A stretch of 13,400 nt of DNA, from positions 1-13,400 of the forward strand of contig JAMONC010000120.1 in NCBI GenBank assembly GCA_027066725.1, read 5' to 3'. Made by a program: the position numbers and the translations under genes. This stretch comes from Desulfobacterales bacterium (GTDB taxonomy: Bacteria > Desulfobacterota > Dissulfuribacteria > Dissulfuribacterales > JAMONC01). Below, piece by piece: positions 6,637-13,400 of the stretch (the stretch's first letter is position 1; every line of letters begins with the position of its first letter). Below the pieces are notes generated by a model that worked only from the letters and a program-made list of their open reading frames with translations, was not told the DNA's origin and did not search any database.

Positions 6637-7392
6637 ATGGATATAAGTACCGTTGGTGGTTTAGTTTTAGGTTTTGTCTTAATTATTGCCTCTATTATGA
6701 TGGGGGGGAGTTTAAGTGCATTTATTGATATACCATCTGTTATGATCGTTGTAGGTGGTACTGTTGCTACCATATTTATCCGTTATACGTTTGCTGAGGT
6801 TTTTAATACTATAAATGTGGCAATGAAAGCATTTTTTGTAAAACTTCAACCACCTGAAGATATAATCAAAGAACTAGTTACCCTCTCTAATATAGCAAGA
6901 AAAGAAGGATTGTTAAAACTTGAAAAGCAACCTATAAGCGATCCGTTTTTAAAAAAAGCAATTATGTATTGTGTTGATGGCCATGACGCAGATTTTATTC
7001 AAGAGGTCCTAGAAAAAGAGATAGATCTTACACTTGACAGACACAGTCTAGGACAAAGTGTTTTTAAGTCTATGGGCGATGCTGCACCTGCATTTGGAAT
7101 GATTGGTACACTTGTTGGATTAGTTAATATGTTAGGTAACATGAAAGATCCTTCAACGATTGGTCCCTCTATGGCTGTTGCTCTTTTAACTACTCTTTAT
7201 GGAGCAGTTATTGCTAACTTAGTGAGTCTTCCAATTGCAGATAAGTTAAAGCTTAGAAGTCAACAAGAGGAGCTCAATAAGAAACTTATTGTTGAAGGAG
7301 TCTTAGGATTACAAAAAGGGCTTAATCCAAGGGTTCTTGAGGAGCTTTTAAAGACATTTTTACCACCTAAAAAACGTGGTTCTAGTGAATAG
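6637..7392 (+). CDS. motA: Flagellar motor stator protein MotA/PomA
   Basis: This is a 251-residue inner-membrane stator subunit, a normal length. It forms the ion channel of the flagellar motor with the MotB-type protein encoded 11 bases downstream. Helices lie near 5-23, 31-50, 149-168 and 177-198. The cytoplasmic loop has the charged motif ARKEGLLKLE (87-96), which interacts with the rotor protein FliG in the family. APAFGMIGTLVGLV (150-163) carries the conserved proline of the channel helix. This segment and VALLTTLYGAVIANLVSLPIA (181-201) look more like sodium-type PomA than proton-type MotA. No good Shine-Dalgarno precedes the ATG (only A-rich sequence), which is unusual beside its neighbours. 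Expression probably depends on the sigma-28 promoter at 6549-6575. Confidence 0.93.
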   Translation: MDISTVGGLVLGFVLIIASIMMGGSLSAFIDIPSVMIVVGGTVATIFIRYTFAEVFNTINVAMKAFFVKLQPPEDIIKELVTLSNIARKEGLLKLEKQPISDPFLKKAIMYCVDGHDADFIQEVLEKEIDLTLDRHSLGQSVFKSMGDAAPAFGMIGTLVGLVNMLGNMKDPSTIGPSMAVALLTTLYGAVIANLVSLPIADKLKLRSQQEELNKKLIVEGVLGLQKGLNPRVLEELLKTFLPPKKRGSSE

Positions 7393-7403
7393 CGAGGGCT
7401 ACC

Positions 7404-8168
7404 ATGGGCAAAAAAGAAGAATGTGAACCAGGTGCACCTTTATGGATGTTGACTTTTGGAGACATGATGTCCTTGTTGCTATGTTTCTTTGTTTTGTTAC
7501 TTTCTTTTTCAACAATGGATCCTGCTATGTATAAAGAAGTTTCTGGTTCTTTAAAACAGGCATTTGGGGTTCAAAGAGATGATATAGTATATGATATGCC
7601 TAAGGGAGTAGATATTATTTCAAGAGTTTTTAATCCTGTTTTTTCTGTAGATGTCATTTTAGAAAAGATAAAATCAGCTATAAAGCTAGAGTTAATAAAA
7701 GGAGAGATTCAAGTAGAGGTAAAAAATAATAAAGTTGTACTTAGAATGAAAGATAATCTGACCTTTGCTCCAGGAAGTGCAAAGCTTACTCCAAGAGCAA
7801 AACAGATTCTTAATAAGCTGATTCCTGTCATTAAAAGTGTTCCAGGAGATATAATGGTTGCTGGATATACAGATAATATTCCAATCCATAATAGTAAGTA
7901 TCCTTCAAATTGGAGTTTATCCGCTGCAAGAGCCGCTGCTGTTGTAAATTATTTTGTTTCAAAGGGGCATATTGATCCAAATCGTATTGCTGCGGTGGGT
8001 TATGGAGCTAGCCGTCCCCTTGTTCCAAATGACACTCCAGAGCATAGGGCAATGAATAGAAGAGTTGAAATAATCTTTTTACAACCTAGTCATCCAGAGG
8101 ATTTAAATACAAAACCTGTTACACAAAAGGGGCTTAAATATCAGGAGCCAATACCTCCTATTCAATAA
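7404..8168 (+). CDS. motB: Flagellar motor stator protein MotB/PomB
   Basis: The product is 254 residues. One membrane helix (about 14-36) carries the ion-binding Asp20 in TFGDMMSLLLCFFVLLLSFS. A cysteine seven residues on and the following STMDP...GSLK resemble PomB, so sodium coupling is inferred. After a linker, an OmpA-like peptidoglycan-binding domain (about 119-228) contains the FAPGSAKLTPRAKQIL strand and helix, GYTDNIP, NWSLSAARAAAVV, RIAAVGYGASRP and MNRRVEIIFL. It anchors the stator to the cell wall. GAGGG at 7394-7398 sets the start, 11 bases after motA. The 26 residues after the OmpA domain are Pro/Lys-rich. Confidence 0.94.
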   Translation: MGKKEECEPGAPLWMLTFGDMMSLLLCFFVLLLSFSTMDPAMYKEVSGSLKQAFGVQRDDIVYDMPKGVDIISRVFNPVFSVDVILEKIKSAIKLELIKGEIQVEVKNNKVVLRMKDNLTFAPGSAKLTPRAKQILNKLIPVIKSVPGDIMVAGYTDNIPIHNSKYPSNWSLSAARAAAVVNYFVSKGHIDPNRIAAVGYGASRPLVPNDTPEHRAMNRRVEIIFLQPSHPEDLNTKPVTQKGLKYQEPIPPIQ

Positions 8169-8196
8169 CTAAAGTATAAATTGGGGAGGAAGTTTT

Positions 8197-8829
8197 ATGA
8201 GCAAGAAAGATCATGATAGACGTAGTCATATAAGAATAAAGGATCAGGTTTTATTAGAATATAAAGAGATAACTCCTGAGGAGTTAAGAGAAACTTTAAA
8301 TGCATATAAAGAAGGTACTAAAGTACCTTGGAATCAATGTAACCATCCATATTTTTCACAAAGCTTACATGGTGCACTTAAAAAGTTAAAAGAGAAAGAT
8401 GAGAATTTAGGTAAGGTATTAGAATTAATAGACCAAAAATTAGATCTTATTATAAATCTTTTAGATGCTAATAAAAAAGAAAAGAGTTCTGCTCAACTTT
8501 ATAAAGTAGATATAAGTGCTATGGGCCTTGCCTTTTTATCCAAACAGCCTATAAAAGTAGGACAATATCTTGATTTAACAATTGGTTTATTACCCGCAAA
8601 GATATTTATAAATTGTTTTGGAAAAGTAATAAGATGTTCAGAATGTGAAGGTATGTATAAAATAGCAGTTAAATTTGTTTGGATTTCAGAGGCAGATCAA
8701 GATAAATTAATAGAACATATATTCCAGCGTCAGGTACTACAGCTTAGATTGCGACGTGAAATAAAAGAACAACAGGCAGCTCAAGAGGCCATAAAAGACG
8801 GGGAGATATTCCCAAGGTCTGAAGATTAA
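8197..8829 (+). CDS. PilZ-domain protein with a helical insertion
   Basis: The product is 210 residues and soluble. The c-di-GMP signature is split. RRSHIR at 8-13 gives the RxxxR motif, followed at once by a strand (VLLEYKEI). The DxSxxG motif (DISAMG) comes only at 105-110, with the remaining barrel strands to about 163. Between them, residues 25-98 are mostly helical and charged. A C-terminal amphipathic helix (165-198) follows. Both ligand motifs are present, so c-di-GMP binding is likely. Being third in the motAB operon (start set by GGGGAGGA, 28 bases after motB), it could adjust stator function like a YcgR-type brake. That role is inferred. Oligomerisation through the inserted helices, as in XC6012-type PilZ proteins, is possible. 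Confidence 0.82.
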   Translation: MSKKDHDRRSHIRIKDQVLLEYKEITPEELRETLNAYKEGTKVPWNQCNHPYFSQSLHGALKKLKEKDENLGKVLELIDQKLDLIINLLDANKKEKSSAQLYKVDISAMGLAFLSKQPIKVGQYLDLTIGLLPAKIFINCFGKVIRCSECEGMYKIAVKFVWISEADQDKLIEHIFQRQVLQLRLRREIKEQQAAQEAIKDGEIFPRSED

Positions 8830-8834
8830 TTTTT

Positions 8835-10160
8835 TTATTGTTGTTCTAAGATATGCCCTACAAGATCGTATATGTGAGAATCAGTAATTTCTACTGTTTT
8901 TATCTCTCCAACTTTAGCATTTCCTTTACTAATATAGGTAATTCCATCTATCTCTGGGGCTTGAAAGTATGTCCTTGCCTGTAATAACAAATTAGTTTCA
9001 TTGCTGTATCCTTCTATAATAGCAGGAACTTTTCTTCCTATATACTTAGAATTTAATTCTTTTGCTATTTGAGATTGAATCTTCATAATTATGTCTTTTC
9101 TCTTTTGGGCAAGTTCTGAATTTACCTTGTTTTTTAATTTAAAAGATAGGCTTTGTTCTTCATCTACATAAGTAAAGCAACCTAAGTTTAAGAATCTTTG
9201 CTTTTTTACAAAGTTGACCAATTCATTAAAATCTTCTTCTGTCTCTCCAGGAAATCCAACCATAACAGTAGTCCTTATAGCGATATTAGGGATTATGTCT
9301 CTTATTTTTTGAAAGAGTTTGGTAAGAAATTTTTTATCATATCCTCGCCTCATAGTTTTTAATATCTTAGAGCTTACATGTTGAATAGGAATATCTAAAT
9401 AGTTTAATATCCTATCATGTTTAGCTATGGTTTCTAACAATCTTTTAGATACCCCTTTTGGATTAAGATACATAAGTCTTATCCATTTTATAGAGCTTTC
9501 TCTTATAAGAAGTTCTAAGAGATCAACAAGATCAACTCCTTGTTTTTTATAAGCAGTTAGATCTTGAGCTATAAGAATTAATTCTTTTACTCCTTGTTCT
9601 TCAAGCCACTGGGCTTCTTTAAGGATATCTTCTGGGCTTCTGTTTCTTAATGGTCCTCTTATTTGAGGAATTAAACAAAAAGAACATTTATTAGAACAGC
9701 CTTCTGAAATCTTTAAATAACTACTAGGAAGTATCTGATACCTTGTATGAAAACATGGTATGGTCCTTTTAGGTTCCATTAAGTTTCTAGAATCAGGTGA
9801 ACCTAAAAGTTTTTTACCTATCAGCCAAGGTGCTTCTGTGCCAAAAAAGAAATCTACTTCTGGTAGTTCTTTTATCAGTTCTTCTTTATATCTTTGGGGA
9901 AGACAGCCCATTACAATCAACTTTTGATTATCCGATAGATTTTCTGCTAGTTCTAAAATTGTCTCTATAGATTCTTTAGTGGCTGGTTCTATAAAAGAGC
10001 AGGTATTTACAATAATAAAATTGGCTTCTTTAGGATTTGGCACAAGTTTTATTGGCTGTAGTTCATCTATAGATGATAGAGCTACTTCTATATCTACTCT
10101 GTTTTTAGGACAACCAAGACAAACAGCAAAGACCTTTAGAATATTTGGGTTTTCATCCAT
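8835..10160 (-). CDS. rimO: Ribosomal protein S12 methylthiotransferase RimO
   Basis: This radical-SAM enzyme adds a methylthio group to an aspartate of ribosomal protein uS12. The UPF0004 domain has its three cluster cysteines in CLGCPKN (Cys17), NTCSF (Cys54) and MGCLPQR (Cys86). The radical-SAM cluster CxxxCxxC is EGCSNKCSFC (Cys155, Cys159, Cys162). A C-terminal TRAM-like region follows (KVPAIIEGYSNETNLLLQAR onward). The signature LGCPKN near the N-terminus and the overall length of 441 residues favour RimO over MiaB or MtaB. The start at 10160 (MDENPNILKVF) is preferred to a TTG at 10199, which would overlap the upstream gene and add a basic tail. No clear Shine-Dalgarno is seen, and the gene may depend on coupling with the upstream gene 16 bases away. 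Confidence 0.94.
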   Translation of the reverse strand: MDENPNILKVFAVCLGCPKNRVDIEVALSSIDELQPIKLVPNPKEANFIIVNTCSFIEPATKESIETILELAENLSDNQKLIVMGCLPQRYKEELIKELPEVDFFFGTEAPWLIGKKLLGSPDSRNLMEPKRTIPCFHTRYQILPSSYLKISEGCSNKCSFCLIPQIRGPLRNRSPEDILKEAQWLEEQGVKELILIAQDLTAYKKQGVDLVDLLELLIRESSIKWIRLMYLNPKGVSKRLLETIAKHDRILNYLDIPIQHVSSKILKTMRRGYDKKFLTKLFQKIRDIIPNIAIRTTVMVGFPGETEEDFNELVNFVKKQRFLNLGCFTYVDEEQSLSFKLKNKVNSELAQKRKDIIMKIQSQIAKELNSKYIGRKVPAIIEGYSNETNLLLQARTYFQAPEIDGITYISKGNAKVGEIKTVEITDSHIYDLVGHILEQQ

Positions 10161-10176
10161 TGATATAAGTAGCTTT

Positions 10177-11052
10177 TTAAGTTTTAAGTTTATTTGCAAT
10201 ATCTAATATTGTCTTAGCATAAGGTCTACTATAGTTATATTGTAATATGACTTGAAGTTTTTCTTCTTTATTAAGTCCTTTATGCCAACCATAATATTTT
10301 AAGTAATTGGCCATACTAGCTACAGCATCATCTACATCAAATAGATTAACTGTTCCATCACCGTCTCCATCTATTCCAAATTTAATGGCATTAGAAGGCA
10401 TAAACTGGCAAAGTCCAATAGCTCCAAATATAGATCCTTTTATTTTAAGAGGGTCTAATTTATTCTTTTTTGCATAATCAATAAGTGCTTTTAGTTCTTT
10501 ATATGCCCAAGAAGATTTTACTTTTGCAAAGTATCTAAGGCGTTTTAGATCAACACTTTTGAGAGATTTTTTAGGGATATAATCCAAAATTTTTTTAAAA
10601 TCTTTGGTAGCTGCCATGCTTGCTAGCATATTAAATGCTGATACATGTCCTATGTGGCGTCCCAGATCTGTTTCTACAAGTAATATAGCTGTTATTAACT
10701 GGGGAGGAACTCCATATTTTTTATATGTTTTTAAAAGTATTTTTTTGTGTTTTTTTAGCCATATCTGTGCTCTTTTTATCCTATTAGGATTGTAGAATTT
10801 TTTGTAGTCTACCATTAATTCTTTATGTGTTAGTTTTCTAGGAAGTGCTCTTGGATCAAAATGTACAAGGGGAGAGGAAAATAATTCTGTTATGTACTTA
10901 GGATTTTCCCCGTCCTTTATTAATTCCTTTACTATACCTTGCCAGATTGGGGATATTTCATGTTGTGTCTTATTTGTAGCATAGGTATTAAAAGGATTTA
11001 AAACGCAAAATAATCCTATTATTAACAAAACAATAATTTTTTTACACATCAT
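10177..11052 (-). CDS. MltB-like lytic murein transglycosylase
   Basis: This periplasmic enzyme cleaves the MurNAc-GlcNAc bond of peptidoglycan to give anhydro ends. Its 291 residues begin with a signal peptide (hydrophobic 5-19, probable cleavage after TYA at 25). Cys16 does not sit in a proper lipobox, so it is probably soluble rather than a lipoprotein. The SLT_2 features are in order: LLVETDLGRHIG with catalytic Glu127, GAIGLCQFMPSN at 210-221, FGIDGDGDGTVNLFDVDDAV at 225-244 (the calcium-loop region of MltB) and QYNYSRPYAKTIL near the C-terminus. It lacks any added peptidoglycan-binding domain. A modest AAGG five bases upstream supports the start. It lies 22 bases after the AIM24-like gene, in the same operon. 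Confidence 0.92.
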   Translation of the reverse strand: MMCKKIIVLLIIGLFCVLNPFNTYATNKTQHEISPIWQGIVKELIKDGENPKYITELFSSPLVHFDPRALPRKLTHKELMVDYKKFYNPNRIKRAQIWLKKHKKILLKTYKKYGVPPQLITAILLVETDLGRHIGHVSAFNMLASMAATKDFKKILDYIPKKSLKSVDLKRLRYFAKVKSSWAYKELKALIDYAKKNKLDPLKIKGSIFGAIGLCQFMPSNAIKFGIDGDGDGTVNLFDVDDAVASMANYLKYYGWHKGLNKEEKLQVILQYNYSRPYAKTILDIANKLKT

Positions 11053-11074
11053 AATAACCTTATAAAATTAAGAG

Positions 11075-12100
11075 TTAGTCTTGGAATAAATTACTCAGTC
11101 CACCTAAAATTGAACCCTCACCTACAGAGCTACTTCCCGGCTCTTGAGGAGCTGAGGCTAATATTCGACCAGCAAGTCTTGAAAATGGTAGAGATTGAAG
11201 CCATACATGGCCTGGACCTCTAAGAGTCGCAAAAAAGAAGCCTTCACCACCAAATAGTGCACTTTTTACATTACCGACATACTCAATATCATAGGAGACA
11301 GTGTTTGTTAGGGCTACAAGACATCCTGTATCTATCCGTATAATTTCACCTGGAGCAAGGTCTTTTTCTATAATTGTTCCTCCTGCATGTACAAATGTTA
11401 ATCCATCTCCTGAAAGCCGTTCCATAATAAAACCTTCTCCACCAAAAAGGGCTACTCCAATCTTTTTTTGGAAGGCTATTCCAATAGAGACCCCCTTAGC
11501 TGCACATAAGAAGGCATCTTTTTGACAGATAATTTCTCCATTATAATCTTTTAAATCTAATGGAATAATTTTCCCAGGATATGGGGCAGCAAAGGCAACA
11601 TGTGACTTTTTATTGCCTTTGTTTGTAAATATAGTACAAAATAGACTTTCTCCTGTAAGAAGTCTTTTACCTGCACCTATAAGTTTACCTAATAGTCCAC
11701 CAGATTCAGATGCTTCACTTCCATCTCCAAAAACTGTTTCCATTGCAATGTCTTCTTCCATATACATCATAGCACCAGCTTCTGCTACCGCACTTTCCCC
11801 AGGATCAAGTTCTACCTCAACAAACTGCATTTCATTTCCATAAATAGTATAGTCGATTACATCTGCTTTAAATCGTCTTGATGGTGCAGGAGGAGCAGGA
11901 GGTTGGAAGTCAGGAGTAGATATGGGAGAACATTTTTGAGAAAATTCTTCGATTTCGCAAATCCTTTTCCATGCTTCAAAACCAGCTTTCCAAACATAAG
12001 TATTTTCAGAAACAATACCCTTTAAAAGAAGCTCTTGTATTTCGTCTTTGGTATAAGGTCCTAATGTTTTACCATCTTGGGCAATATACCACTCTTTCAT
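11075..12100 (-). CDS. GYF_2 domain fused to AIM24/TIGR00266 protein
   Basis: The product is 341 residues in two parts. Residues 1-52 form a GYF_2 (DUF4339) domain, recognisable by EWYIAQDGKTLGPYTKDEIQ and TYVWKAGFEAWKRI. A Pro-rich linker (PPAPPAPS, 67-74) leads to an AIM24/TIGR00266 beta-rich domain (about 77-330). That domain has VELDPGESAVAEAGAMMYM, the repeated ALFGGEGF/GGEGFFFATLRGPG pattern and WLQSLPFSRLAGRI. The family's function in bacteria is not established. The mitochondrial homologue Aim24 affects inner-membrane organisation. GYF_2 domains are often membrane-associated or protein-binding adaptors. There is no transmembrane helix or signal peptide, so it is probably cytoplasmic. 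The start is fixed by AGGAGGGGGT. It lies 24 bases after the YjbQ gene. Confidence 0.88.
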   Translation of the reverse strand: MKEWYIAQDGKTLGPYTKDEIQELLLKGIVSENTYVWKAGFEAWKRICEIEEFSQKCSPISTPDFQPPAPPAPSRRFKADVIDYTIYGNEMQFVEVELDPGESAVAEAGAMMYMEEDIAMETVFGDGSEASESGGLLGKLIGAGKRLLTGESLFCTIFTNKGNKKSHVAFAAPYPGKIIPLDLKDYNGEIICQKDAFLCAAKGVSIGIAFQKKIGVALFGGEGFIMERLSGDGLTFVHAGGTIIEKDLAPGEIIRIDTGCLVALTNTVSYDIEYVGNVKSALFGGEGFFFATLRGPGHVWLQSLPFSRLAGRILASAPQEPGSSSVGEGSILGGLSNLFQD

Positions 12101-12124
12101 ACCCCCTCCTTATTTTTCATCGGA

Positions 12125-12523
12125 CTAATTAGCCTCTATTATTTTTACCCATACTTTTCTATTTCTCGGACCGTCAAATTCACAGAAAAATATCTTTTGC
12201 CAGGTGCCAAGGCGAAGCTTTCCAGATTCTATTATTATATGTACAGAAGAGCCCATAATAGAGGTTTTAATGTGTGCAGGAGAATTTCCTTCCATGTGGT
12301 GATAGTCAAACTTCCAGGGGATTATTGTGTTTAATACAGAGAGGATATCTCTACATACTGCTGGGTCTGCTCCTTCATTTATAGTAATTCCAGAGGTAGT
12401 ATGTGGGACATATACTACTACAATACCATCTCTTACACCACTTTCATCTACAAGAGCTTGAATTTTAGATGTGATATCTATCATTTGAGTTTGAGCACTT
12501 GTCTCTACTGATATTATTTTCAT
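12125..12523 (-). CDS. YjbQ/UPF0047 family protein
   Basis: The product is 132 residues, the usual length. The family signatures are complete: PHTTSGITINEG at 40-51, DYHHMEGNSPAHIKTSIMGSS at 73-93 and the ending LGTWQKIFFCEFDGPRNRKVWVKI. Conserved His41, Glu50, His75/His76 and His84 suggest a metal-dependent active site. Members have weak thiamin-phosphate synthase activity, but the physiological role is unsettled. A strong AGGAGGT upstream of ATG fixes the start. The AIM24-like gene follows 24 bases downstream. The FmdE-family gene ends 105 bases upstream with no terminator between them, so this gene may have its own promoter or be read through. Confidence 0.93.
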   Translation of the reverse strand: MKIISVETSAQTQMIDITSKIQALVDESGVRDGIVVVYVPHTTSGITINEGADPAVCRDILSVLNTIIPWKFDYHHMEGNSPAHIKTSIMGSSVHIIIESGKLRLGTWQKIFFCEFDGPRNRKVWVKIIEAN

Positions 12524-12628
12524 ATCCTAAAAACCTCCTAACTTATATATCAACTTAAGAAAAAAATATCATAAATGGGAGTTTATTTAAAGAAGAGAGT
12601 ATAAATTTAAGGATTAATTTTAGAGAGG

Positions 12629-13400
12629 TTAACTTAAAAGTTCTTTACATTTTGTGCAGAAGAAATCATCTTGGGAATTATCCTTTAATGGAGCACCACA
12701 CCTAAGACAGAATCCTGAAGAGCTTACTTTGTTAATATTAATATCTTGTTTAGACTTTGGAAGTCCATTAAAAAGTTCAGAGTCTTTAACTCTTAATATA
12801 GTTTCTACTTGTTTATCTATCTCAATTTGATATCTTGCAGCTTCTTCAATTGTGGCTTTATGTTGAAATAATTTGTTTTCAAGATTTCCTAACTCTAAGC
12901 TGTTATAGAAAAAACGATTATTAAGTTCAATAGATAACAATAATTTTTTATTTTTTTTGAAATTATATAAATGTTTTCCTATAATTGGATTAACTTTTAT
13001 ATCCCATTTGCCCATATGAGATATAGCATCTAAGGCACAAGATATACAACCTGCCTCTATTATGCCATCTCCATTTGGTAGAAAATGTCTTGCAAGTTTT
13101 CCTACTCTAAAACCAATGGCTAATTCTGGGCATAGATGTCCATGTTTTTCGGCTATAAGTTGTAATTCAAGTTCTACTAATAGCATTCTTCTCATTTTCT
13201 CAAACTCCAATAATTCTTCTTCATTTAAAAGCCTAAAAGATACCCACCACCAACAACCTTTTTTATCCTTAAGTGGGCGACGAGACAGGCAATATATTTG
13301 ATCATTTTCACTAACAACTAGATAAGAAAAACACTCAGGATCTAAAGGGTCTTTTGCCTTCTCTAATATCTCTATTACATTAAGTTTTACGTGCGGATTA
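12629..13400 (-). CDS. FmdE-family protein with C-terminal zinc ribbon (5' end off window)
   Basis: The reading frame has no stop and no ATG upstream to the right edge, so the gene starts beyond the window. A TTG at 13210 would give a shorter 193-residue form, but the 63 codons to its right look coding (DPECFSYLVVSENDQIYCL, then CWWWVSFRLLNEEEL). The FmdE core has HGHLCPELAIGFRVGKLA, GCISCALDAISHMGK and a GKHLYNF segment. FmdE was named from the molybdenum formylmethanofuran dehydrogenase operon but is widespread in anaerobes, with no agreed role. The C-terminus is a zinc ribbon with CLRC and CTKC pairs. The N-terminal extension is unfamiliar to me. No Shine-Dalgarno is visible near the TTG. 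Confidence 0.85.
   Translation of the reverse strand, partial: NPHVKLNVIEILEKAKDPLDPECFSYLVVSENDQIYCLSRRPLKDKKGCWWWVSFRLLNEEELLEFEKMRRMLLVELELQLIAEKHGHLCPELAIGFRVGKLARHFLPNGDGIIEAGCISCALDAISHMGKWDIKVNPIIGKHLYNFKKNKKLLLSIELNNRFFYNSLELGNLENKLFQHKATIEEAARYQIEIDKQVETILRVKDSELFNGLPKSKQDININKVSSSGFCLRCGAPLKDNSQDDFFCTKCKELLS

Noticed and set aside
8801..8813. GGGA-GATAT-TCCC hairpin near the end of the pilZ gene, as a terminator
   Set aside because: The 4-bp stem lies inside the coding region, and the T-run is about 18 bases further on, too far for an intrinsic terminator.
11028..11052. Lipoprotein signal for the MltB-like enzyme, because of Cys16 in the leader
   Set aside because: The residues before Cys16 (G-L-F) do not fit a lipobox, and a better signal peptidase I site lies at TYA before residue 26.

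Overview
The window is AT-rich bacterial chromosome, dense with genes and with strong GGAGG-type ribosome binding sites. It encodes a Pom-type flagellar stator, a sigma-54 activator, RimO, an MltB-type lytic transglycosylase and a methanogenesis-type FmdE-family protein. Together these suggest an anaerobic, motile, Gram-negative bacterium, possibly of the Desulfovibrionales/Desulfobacterota kind. That placement is an inference from gene content, and no rRNA or other marker is present to confirm it.

Left third (1-4957, plus strand). A gene-free leader of 390 bases precedes a TSUP (TauE/SafE) permease and a small three-helix membrane protein resembling DUF1634. The leader holds a good sigma-54 promoter (GG-N10-GC at 233-246). 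Upstream of it, at 72-183, is an array of dyads of the form TGTTTA-N4-TGAAACA. A perfect 14-bp inverted repeat spanning 107 bp and ending in a T-run (1916-2027) closes this unit. Next come a membrane histidine kinase and an NtrC-type response regulator with an intact GAFTGA motif. The simplest reading is a self-contained module: the kinase and activator sense a periplasmic or redox cue and switch on the permease pair through sigma-54. This is the most interesting part of the window.

Middle (4954-8829). cysS on the minus strand converges on the activator gene, and their stop codons share a TTAA. A 156-bp intergenic region separates cysS from a plus-strand motA-motB-pilZ operon. This operon has a flagellar sigma-28-like promoter (TCAAGAAT-N11-ACCGATAA). 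The stator genes look PomA/PomB-like (sodium type), and the third gene encodes an unusual PilZ protein with a helical insertion.

Right third (8835-13400, minus strand). Five closely spaced genes read leftward: an FmdE-family protein whose start lies beyond the right edge, a YjbQ/UPF0047 protein, a GYF_2-AIM24 fusion, an MltB-like transglycosylase and rimO. The gaps are 105, 24, 22 and 16 bases with no visible terminator, so at least the last four are probably co-transcribed. No tRNA, rRNA, CRISPR array, complete insertion sequence or phage gene was seen.
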